From assembly GCA_003170595.1 (NCBI GenBank), contig PMZA01000378.1, forward strand, positions 7,283 through 41,658: a DNA stretch of 34,376 bases. Reading direction: 5' to 3'. The DNA comes from Armatimonadota bacterium (GTDB lineage Bacteria > Armatimonadota > Zipacnadia > Zipacnadales > FEN-943). How positions within the stretch are numbered: position 1 is the stretch's first letter; each line of letters begins with the position of its first letter. The notes under the pieces are model-generated. The model searched no databases and was not told the DNA's origin. It was given only the letters and a program-made list of their open reading frames with translations. Of the stretch, positions 1-4,992 are shown piece after piece. A program made the position numbers and the translations under genes.

Positions 1-117
1 CGACTACTCCCGCGACGCGATGCCTTCCCTGGCTTCGATGAGCTGACGGATTGTAGAAGGGCATCGTTCGGTGATGGCAAAGGCTCGTTGAACAGTAGTC
101 GCACCCTTTAGGGTGCG
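1..117. repeat. Inverted-repeat element at the left edge, with a small hairpin
   Basis: The first eight bases, CGACTACT, are the exact inverse of AGTAGTCG at 94-101. Inside them GATGCC-TTC near 19 opposes GAAGGGCATC near 57. A second hairpin, CGCACCC-TTTA-GGGTGCG (100-117), adjoins it. The element may extend beyond the window. The 98 bases after it (118-215) hold no gene I can support. Confidence 0.5.
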
Positions 118-215
118 GCTGTGGCTGGTGGTGGGCCTTTGTCATGCGCACGTCCACAATCGTCCGCGCAAGAGGAGGGATGAGGAATCGGGGCATGGGG
201 ATCTCCTGCCTGCGG

Positions 216-629
216 TCAGGTTTCGTTCGGCGGCGCGCTCTCGCCGGATGAGGGGCCCTCAAGCTCGACGATCCGCATCTCCAGAATCGCCATCCGCTGG
301 GACAGCTTTATCAGCCGCGCCGTCAGCGTCGACACGATCACCGAGAAGTGCAGCAGCAGCCAGATCACCGTCACGATCGCCGCGACGAAGATCGCCGAGG
401 GCGGATAGACCGTGCCCGTGAGCCGCGCCAGGAGCTTGATCGACCCCGGCCACACCGACAGCACTAGCATGACCAGCCCACCCGCCAGCCACAGCAGCGC
501 GTAGTCCTCGCGCAGGCGGTTGCGGCGGATGAGTTCGATCGTGATGATCAGCATCATCGCGCTCAGGACGATCGCGGTGATCTGGATGTGGAAGGGCATC
601 ACTTGCGCCGAAGGAATCGGGGCGGGCAT
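216..629 (-). CDS. DUF2304 family small membrane protein
   Basis: A 137-residue protein with three hydrophobic segments (about 13-32, 43-60 and 75-98) followed by a short amphipathic, coiled-coil-like tail (KLSQRMAILEMRIVELE). This matches the size and layout of DUF2304 proteins, which often lie next to GT2 dolichyl-phosphate-mannose-synthase-like transferases. The gene starts three bases after the stop of the upstream GT2 gene, so the two are probably co-translated. The role is not established. Acting as a membrane partner of the GT2 enzyme on a lipid-linked sugar is inference. Met12 (MPFHIQ) is an alternative start just before the first membrane segment. Confidence 0.8.
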   Translation of the reverse strand: MPAPIPSAQVMPFHIQITAIVLSAMMLIITIELIRRNRLREDYALLWLAGGLVMLVLSVWPGSIKLLARLTGTVYPPSAIFVAAIVTVIWLLLHFSVIVSTLTARLIKLSQRMAILEMRIVELEGPSSGESAPPNET

Positions 630-632
630 GAC

Positions 633-1340
633 TTACGCTTGCCTCCAACGAACCGGCCGCCGCATGGCCGTGACCACCATCCCCAGCGCGACGCGGAACA
701 TGATGAAGACGGCCTTGGGCGTGTTCACCGACGACACCCCGCCCTGCCGCACCCGCATCTTCACGCCCACTTCCTTGATGCGGAAGCCGTGCTTGTTCAG
801 CCACACGATGGCCTCGGGCTCGGGGAAGAAGGTCGGGTAGTGCTGCGAGAGGAAGGCCAGCGTCTTGCGGTTGCAGGCGAGGAAGCCGGAGGTCACGTCG
901 TGGAGCTTGAGGCCCGTGATCGTGTTGGCGAGTCCGGCGAAGAGGTCGATGCCCATACGCCGAAAGAATGTCGGCTTCATGCCGCCCTCCTCATCCGCCA
1001 GGCGCGAGCCGAAGACGAAGTCGGCCTCACCCGCGAGCACCGGCGCGAGAACCTTCGGCGCTTCCGAGGGTGGATGCTGACCATCGCCATCGAGGCGGAC
1101 GAGGTAGTCGACGCCCGCTTCCAGCGCGGCCATGAGACCCGTCTGCACCGCGCCGCCGATGCCGAGATTCACCGGAAGACGGAGAACGTGCGCACCGCTT
1201 GCGCGCGCGACGTCGGAGGTGGCATCCATCGAGCCGTCATCCATGACGAAGACCAGCGCGTCGGGGTAGACCTCTCGCACCTCGGCGAGGACGGCGGCGA
1301 TGCTCTCTTCTTCATTGTAGGCCGGGATGATCACGGCCAT
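633..1340 (-). CDS. Family 2 glycosyltransferase (DPM1/DPG-synthase-like)
   Basis: A 235-residue GT-A fold enzyme. It has the N-terminal PAYNEE motif (residues 6-11), the nucleotide-binding VMDDGSMD (31-38), the metal-binding LDGDGQHP (82-89) and the FGSRL segment typical of polyprenyl-phosphate glycosyltransferases. Members transfer a sugar from a nucleotide sugar to polyprenyl phosphate or a glycan. There is no C-terminal membrane anchor, and the DUF2304 protein downstream may supply membrane association. The ORF track starts at GTG 1355. I prefer ATG 1340 (MAVIIPAYN), the usual family N-terminus, because the extra five codons are the iteron-like word described separately. No Shine-Dalgarno sequence is visible for either start. 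A TATAGT hexamer (1354-1359) could be the -10 of a short-leader transcript. Confidence 0.9.
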   Translation of the reverse strand: MAVIIPAYNEEESIAAVLAEVREVYPDALVFVMDDGSMDATSDVARASGAHVLRLPVNLGIGGAVQTGLMAALEAGVDYLVRLDGDGQHPPSEAPKVLAPVLAGEADFVFGSRLADEEGGMKPTFFRRMGIDLFAGLANTITGLKLHDVTSGFLACNRKTLAFLSQHYPTFFPEPEAIVWLNKHGFRIKEVGVKMRVRQGGVSSVNTPKAVFIMFRVALGMVVTAMRRPVRWRQA

Positions 1341-1360
1341 CTTGCCTGAAAACACTATAG
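1341..1360. repeat. Dispersed iteron-like 20-mer at the GT2 gene start
   Basis: CTTGCCTGAAAACACTATAG. Its first 15 bases are identical to iteron R5 (3347-3361), and all 20 recur inverted at 26804-26823. On the minus strand it includes TATAGT, a possible -10 hexamer for the GT2 gene, so it could be an origin-related Rep site, a promoter, or both. Confidence 0.5.
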
Positions 1361-1382
1361 CCCCTCCCCGGACTCTCCCCTG

Positions 1383-1433
1383 CTAGCCGCCTGCTTCAGA
1401 CTCACCCATCGCCTTCCCGAACGGCACCCCGTG
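1383..1433 (-). pseudogene. Decayed duplicate of the rep gene 3' end
   Basis: This reads RHGVPFGKAMGESEAGG followed by a stop. The intact rep gene ends RHSEAFQKAMGESEVGD and a stop at 1634. Eleven of 17 residues match, frame and stop codon are kept, and about 30 of the last 42 bases are identical. It lies 251 bases downstream of the intact rep terminus, on the far side of the palindromic element at 1445-1584. It looks like a remnant of a second rep copy or a segmental duplication, and is too short to encode a functional domain. Confidence 0.6.
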
Positions 1434-1444
1434 TCGCCCCGGTC

Positions 1445-1584
1445 TGTCATCCTGAGGGAGCGGCGCCCTTTGCCGCGACCGAAGGATCTCCTCCTTTCGC
1501 CTTTCTCCCGGCAGCGCGGTGCGCGCTCCTCCACATGCCAAAAGGAGATCCTTCGTCGGCGCAGACCGCCTCCTCAGGATGACA
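1445..1584. repeat. Palindromic repeat family A, copy 1
   Basis: The outer arms TGTCATCCTGAGG (1445-1457) and CCTCAGGATGACA (1572-1584) are perfect inverts. An inner pair, GAAGGATCTCC and GGAGATCCTTC, lies near 1481 and 1544. There is no ORF, so the unit is like a MITE or a large REP element. Copies lie at 10123, 10369 and 14854. Confidence 0.85.
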
Positions 1585-1633
1585 ACGAAAAGCAAACGCG
1601 TAAAGGCAGACACGCGGACGTTCGCGACCCGCC

Positions 1634-3091
1634 CTAGTCCCCCACCTCGCTCTCCCCCATCGCCTTCTGGAAGGCTTCGCTGTGCCGGCGCGAGATGATC
1701 TTGACCATCTCCTCATTGTAGATCGCGCGATACACCGCGTGGGTTTCCCAGCCGCTCAGGAAGCGATGATTCTCGCCGATGAACTTCTGGATCTCGGTAT
1801 CCACTGCCTTCTGCTCCTCGAGCGGCAACTCCTTCAGCACTCCCTGCGCGGCCTCGCGTTGACGAGCGCGCAGGTCACGATCAGCCGCCTCTCGCGCCGC
1901 GTGCGAATCCTGCATCGTCGCGAGGGACGCCGGTTTGCGCGATACAGGTTCCTTCGCGAGATACGCCGCCGGCGGTCCCCACGATTCACGGATCGATTGC
2001 ACCAGCGCCGCCGCCGGTTCCCTCGCCGATCGGAAGGGCAGGTAGGTTATCTGCGCCCAGATGTCTCGCAGCGGATAGACCTGGATCAGCTCCGCCGCCG
2101 TCTTCATCGTCACGCCCTCGCTGAGCAGCCCTTCGAGAGCGGCTGTCGCCTGGGGTGCGAGAGCGGGACGACGATTCTCCTGCTTGCCGGCGAAGTAGTA
2201 CGTCGCTTTCTCGCTGCCCGATTGCGCCTGACCATACTCGACCTGCGTCAGGAATCCGCGGGCGATGAGTTCCTTGTGCGCGGGCTCGAGCTTGCGCTTG
2301 AGTTGCGACGGATAGTACGCCCGGCACATGCCCAGGTGCTCGAAGGCGAGCTTCTCGAGGGTGATTTGAAACGTCGGGCGATTCGGATACCGCTTCTTGT
2401 CGAGATACCGGTACAGCCGCCGCGCGATGGGGCTGCGCAGCGAGAAGTACAGGTCGGTATCGAGCATCTTGATGTTGCCCGCGCGGAAGCTGGTGAAGAT
2501 GACCTCGTTCCACGTGATGCAACTGAAGGGCACGTTGTCTTCCCTAGCGCCCCTCATCCGACGCTCATCGGCGAGGACGTAGTTGTCGATGATACCGAAG
2601 GCGACCGTCGTGTATCGTCGCGCGGCGTTATCCCAGAAGGCGTTCTCGGCCTTGATGCTCACCGTCTTCAGGCGATCGAGGGCGGCTTCGAGGCGGGTGT
2701 AGCTGCGTCCATCGGGCTTCCATCCCATCCGCGAGATGAGGTCGTATCGTGTTATCGGCACAGTCCTGCTCTCGAAACCCTGCTCCTTCGTGACCTCCAT
2801 CAGCGCGATGTAGACCTCCTCATCCGTCGCCGTGGGGAGGCCGTACTTCTCGGTGCCCGTGACTATCCATCGCCGCGCGACCATCTTGCCTTCGCCGGTG
2901 CGAATCTCGTCGTAGAACTCCAGCGTCGTCACATCATTCGGCGCGAGCTTCGAGAGTACCGCGAAGGGAAACTCCGAGAGATTCATCTCATCCCGGCCAA
3001 GGCGAATCGGCTGGAGCAGCGGATCGCTTTCGGGAGGAGGCTCGGAGATCGCATCCATTTCGTCGATCAGTAGCAGCGAATCATCGTGCAT
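1634..3091 (-). CDS. Plasmid-type replication initiator (RPA family)
   Basis: A protein of about 485 residues resembling the 'replication initiator protein A' family (Pfam RPA), which binds iterons to open a plasmid origin. The family-typical NLSEFPFAVLSK lies near residue 40. A winged-helix-like region with SYTRLEAALDRLK and later ARRLYRYLDKKR follows, then a lower-complexity C-terminus rich in Ala, Arg and Glu. Starts GTG 3100, ATG 3097 and ATG 3091 are all in frame. GGAG is 8 bases from ATG 3091 but too close to the other two, so I chose 3091. Upstream lie inverted repeats (3151-3205) and five iterons, then parB and parA in the same direction, which is a classic replication-partition order. 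Autoregulation through the operator is likely but inferred. Confidence 0.87.
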   Translation of the reverse strand: MHDDSLLLIDEMDAISEPPPESDPLLQPIRLGRDEMNLSEFPFAVLSKLAPNDVTTLEFYDEIRTGEGKMVARRWIVTGTEKYGLPTATDEEVYIALMEVTKEQGFESRTVPITRYDLISRMGWKPDGRSYTRLEAALDRLKTVSIKAENAFWDNAARRYTTVAFGIIDNYVLADERRMRGAREDNVPFSCITWNEVIFTSFRAGNIKMLDTDLYFSLRSPIARRLYRYLDKKRYPNRPTFQITLEKLAFEHLGMCRAYYPSQLKRKLEPAHKELIARGFLTQVEYGQAQSGSEKATYYFAGKQENRRPALAPQATAALEGLLSEGVTMKTAAELIQVYPLRDIWAQITYLPFRSAREPAAALVQSIRESWGPPAAYLAKEPVSRKPASLATMQDSHAAREAADRDLRARQREAAQGVLKELPLEEQKAVDTEIQKFIGENHRFLSGWETHAVYRAIYNEEMVKIISRRHSEAFQKAMGESEVGD

Positions 3092-3150
3092 CTGCATCAC
3101 TCCGGCAGGGGCGGCTACGATGTAAGCTGCGGTGGTTTCCTATCGTGCTA

Positions 3151-3174
3151 TCAGACAAGGCCCGGTTTGTCTGA
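3151..3174. promoter_or_regulatory. Inverted-repeat operator upstream of rep
   Basis: TCAGACAA (3151-3158) and TTGTCTGA (3167-3174) are perfect 8-bp inverts separated by exactly 8 bp. Read on the minus strand, TTCAGACAA resembles TTCAGGCAA in iteron R5, as in autoregulated iteron plasmids. TTGTCTGA also differs by one base from the octamer CTGTCTGA upstream of parA. Rep, the RHH protein, or both could bind here. Confidence 0.6.
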
Positions 3175-3181
3175 AGAGTAA

Positions 3182-3205
3182 GAGAATCCAAGGTATAAGA
3201 TTCTC
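3182..3205. promoter_or_regulatory. Second inverted repeat upstream of rep, with a possible -10
   Basis: GAGAATC (3182-3188) and GATTCTC (3199-3205) are perfect 7-bp arms around a 10-bp AT-rich spacer. On the minus strand the spacer contains TATACC, a weak -10 candidate for rep. No convincing -35 is seen, so the promoter assignment is tentative. Confidence 0.4.
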
Positions 3206-3250
3206 GTAAGGCAGGAAGGTAAGGGTTTCGGGCGCTGAACGCAAGTGCTT

Positions 3251-3367
3251 TTGCCCGAGAACACGATGATCCTGTCCCGGAATCACGTAAGCCCTTGCCC
3301 GGTGACACGATGATTCCTTCCCGAGAGCACATAAGCGGGGGAGGCGCTTGCCTGAAAACACGATTCG
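3251..3367. repeat. Iteron array, candidate replication origin
   Basis: Five related units start TTGCCCGAGAACACGATGAT (R1, 3251), TGTCCCGGAATCACGTAAG (R2, 3273), TTGCCCGGTGACACGATGAT (R3, 3295), TTCCCGAGAGCACATAAG (R4, 3318) and TTGCCTGAAAACACGATTCG (R5, 3348). Their CAC cores begin at 3262, 3284, 3306, 3328 and 3359: three exact 22-bp steps, then 31. R1/R3 and R2/R4 are two alternating subtypes, giving a 44-bp dimer repeat. The array lies between parB and rep, the expected place for an iteron origin. No convincing DnaA box was found beside it. Confidence 0.85.
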
Positions 3368-3447
3368 CGTGAGGGAGACCGTTCGGGGGAGAACTGACGG
3401 GGATAAGACGCCAGGAAATCGGTGCGATGAAAGTGCGGGCGACGCCG

Positions 3448-3891
3448 CTAGGTAATCCCACCAGGTAGCTCCTGTTCGCCAATCAACCGCAGGGCGCGGC
3501 TCACAATCTCGGAGCGCTGGGGCTTCTTGCCCGTGCGCACGAACTCGCTGGTCTGGATCTGATCGATGGTGACGATATCGTCGGCGTAGAGGTAGAAGGT
3601 CGCCTTGATGCGCTGAGGATCGGCAGGCGGCGGTTCAGGCTCAACACGAGGCGCCCTCGGGGCGGAACGAACTGGACGAGTGGCGCCGGCGGCGGTCGCG
3701 CGCGGCGCGGGTGCGTGAACCGGCTCAGGCGCGGGCTCGGGGGCGGGAAGGGCCGGATCGGTGCCGACCTCCTGAGCGTGATCGCTCTGCTGCGCGGAGT
3801 CGCGCTCCTCTTCCCTATCGGTGATCACCCGGTCGAAGAAGTCGCCGTAGGTGCGGCGAGCGGTGTCGGGCGTCAGTTGAGCGCGGCGCAA
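3448..3891 (-). CDS. Ribbon-helix-helix partition protein (ParB-like, type Ib)
   Basis: A 147-residue protein in three parts. A charged N-terminus is followed by a Pro/Ala-rich linker (about 50-85) and a C-terminal ribbon-helix-helix domain: beta strand KATFYLYADDI, helix TIDQIQTSEFVRTG, then PQRSEIVSRALRLI. Small RHH proteins downstream of parA are centromere-binding adaptors in type Ib partition systems. They bind arrays of short repeats and usually repress the par promoter. The start is TTG 3891, nine bases after AGGAGG and four bases beyond the parA stop, so translation is probably coupled to parA. The N-terminus could contact ParA. The function is inferred from fold and position. Confidence 0.82.
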   Translation of the reverse strand: MRRAQLTPDTARRTYGDFFDRVITDREEERDSAQQSDHAQEVGTDPALPAPEPAPEPVHAPAPRATAAGATRPVRSAPRAPRVEPEPPPADPQRIKATFYLYADDIVTIDQIQTSEFVRTGKKPQRSEIVSRALRLIGEQELPGGIT

Positions 3892-3895
3892 AATG

Positions 3896-4702
3896 TCATG
3901 CCTCCTGAAGTTCTGGTGCAGCGACTTGCTCGAGTTCGGTCGCCAGTTGGCGGTAGGCCTCGGCGACGGGATGGTTCGGGGCGTACTGGATGATGGTCAC
4001 TCCCGCGACGCCGGCCTCGCGCAGGCGGACGGTGCGTCCGACCGCGGCGCCGAAGATGCGGATGTGATCGCCGAGCACCTGCCTCACGCTCTCGACGACT
4101 TCCTGCGCGTGGAGCGTGCGCGGCTCGACCATCGTGAAGAAGAGTCCTGCGACCGCGAGGCTCGGATTCAGCTTCGCCTGGACCTTGTGCACGGTCTTCA
4201 GGAGGAGGCCAAGGCCGCGCATCGGAAGGAACTCGGCCTGCAGAGGGATGAGCACAAAATCGGCGGCGGCGAGGGCAGCGATGGTCAGCATGCCGAGGCT
4301 GGGGAGGCAGTCGATGAGGACGTAGTCGTAGGGCTCCGGGAGCTGGTCGAGGAGTTCGCGGAGGATCGTCTCGCCGCTGAGGGCGGTGAGGAGATCGGGC
4401 TCAGCCGCCGAGAGGGAGATGTTGGACGGGATGAGGTCGCAGCCAATCTGAGTCTCGAGGATGGTGTCTGGGAGGCGCGGCGAAGGCTCATCGCGGAGGG
4501 TCGCCGAAAGCGCGGCGTAGATGCTCGGATCGATCTGATCGGGGTCAAAACCGAGAGAGGTCGTCAAAGAGGCCTGGGGGTCAAAGTCGACGAGCAAAAC
4601 TCGACGGCCTTTCTCGGCGAGGGCGGCGCCCAGAGTCGCGCAGGAAGTAGTCTTTCCCACTCCGCCCTTCTGGTTGGCGAGTACGATGATAGGCATCGGC
4701 AT
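3896..4702 (-). CDS. parA: ParA partition ATPase
   Basis: A 268-residue ParA/Soj-type ATPase that drives segregation of a plasmid or chromosome origin. It has the deviant Walker A KGGVGKTT at residues 12-19, VLLVDFDPQASLT for Walker A', and DCLPSLG in place of the usual DCPPSLG. PLQAEF, near residue 130, also matches the family. The ORF track extends to 5134, but the upstream residues are untranslated leader and repeat sequence. ATG 4702 (MPMPIIVLANQKGG), or ATG 4696, gives the family N-terminus. No N-terminal HTH is present, so DNA binding must come from the RHH partner, as in type Ib systems. A strong promoter (4734-4762) and octamer repeats lie just upstream. Confidence 0.95.
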   Translation of the reverse strand: MPMPIIVLANQKGGVGKTTSCATLGAALAEKGRRVLLVDFDPQASLTTSLGFDPDQIDPSIYAALSATLRDEPSPRLPDTILETQIGCDLIPSNISLSAAEPDLLTALSGETILRELLDQLPEPYDYVLIDCLPSLGMLTIAALAAADFVLIPLQAEFLPMRGLGLLLKTVHKVQAKLNPSLAVAGLFFTMVEPRTLHAQEVVESVRQVLGDHIRIFGAAVGRTVRLREAGVAGVTIIQYAPNHPVAEAYRQLATELEQVAAPELQEA

Positions 4703-4733
4703 GAAGCCTCGGCTGTTGCTGCGATCGAGAACA

Positions 4734-4762
4734 AGGATAACCACTAAGCAGCTTCCTGTCAA
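4734..4762 (-). promoter_or_regulatory. Sigma-70-type promoter of parA-parB
   Basis: On the minus strand there is a perfect -35 TTGACA (4762-4757), a 17-bp spacer and a -10 TATCCT (4739-4734). This places transcription start about 25 bases before the parA ATG at 4702. The octamer array ends at 4760 and overlaps the -35, the geometry expected for autorepression by the RHH protein. Confidence 0.75.
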
Positions 4763-4839
4763 GACGCTCGCCTGTCCAGACAGCCAGACAGTAAAACATC
4801 TTGACCGCCAGACGCACGAACGCTCAGACAGCCAGACAG
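4760..4839 (-). repeat. Octamer repeat array, candidate centromere
   Basis: Read on the minus strand in a fixed 8-bp register from 4839, six of ten octamers fit one motif. They are CTGTCTGG (4839), CTGTCTGA (4831), GCGTCTGG (4815), CTGTCTGG (4791), CTGTCTGG (4783) and GCGTCTTG (4767). Direct arrays of 7-10 bp repeats upstream of parA are the usual binding sites of RHH partition proteins. An inverted set lies at 4960-4991. Confidence 0.68.
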
Positions 4840-4902
4840 CGTTGGGACTTCGGTTGCTGGGGAGCGCGGGGTTTATCCAGCGCCGCGGTATTGAGCCAGG
4901 TC

Positions 4903-4938
4903 GCGGCGGGGCGTAAAGCCCCGCCCTACAGCAAGCCA
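4903..4938. repeat. Hairpin repeat family B, copy 1
   Basis: GGCGGGGCGTAAAGCCCCGCC forms a stem-loop, followed by CTACAGCAAGCC. Other copies lie at 8644, 14793, 15031 and 32801. This copy separates the two halves of the octamer repeat region. Confidence 0.8.
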
Positions 4939-4959
4939 TCCCGACAGCAAAACACGTAG

Positions 4960-4991
4960 ACGTCTGAACAGGATGCTGTCTGGCTGGCTGG
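4960..4991 (+). repeat. Inverted octamer set of the candidate centromere
   Basis: On the plus strand four adjoining octamers read ACGTCTGA, ACAGGATG, CTGTCTGG and CTGGCTGG. Three of the four share the CTG(T/G)CTGG/GTCTGA theme seen at 4760-4839 in the opposite orientation. The set ends two bases before the stop of the DUF4091 gene. Confidence 0.5.
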
Positions 4992-4992
4992 A

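Noticed and set aside
1-196. Minus-strand ORF starting at ATG 196 (AGGAGAT four bases upstream) and open to the left edge
   Set aside because: The Shine-Dalgarno sequence looks good, but the translation (MPRFLIPPLARTIVDVRMTKAHH...) soon runs through a hairpin and an inverted-repeat element and becomes His/Pro/Cys-rich. I could not support a gene without sequence to the left.
1682-3073. 463-residue plus-strand ORF antisense to rep
   Set aside because: Shadow of the rep gene in a GC-rich genome. Its sequence is Arg/Leu-rich and has no motif, while the minus strand shows a known family.
3251-3367. Repeat array considered as a CRISPR
   Set aside because: Units are about 20 bp with no separate unique spacers, and the period is 22 bp beside a replication initiator. 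No cas gene is present.
3398-3406. Possible DnaA box, TTATCCCCG on the minus strand near the iterons
   Set aside because: It differs from TTATNCACA at two positions and stands alone, so it is not convincing.
3081-3482. 133-residue minus-strand ORF through the iteron region
   Set aside because: It runs through the iterons and both inverted repeats, has no recognisable protein pattern, and overlaps the rep and parB ends. It is a by-product of the repeat sequence.
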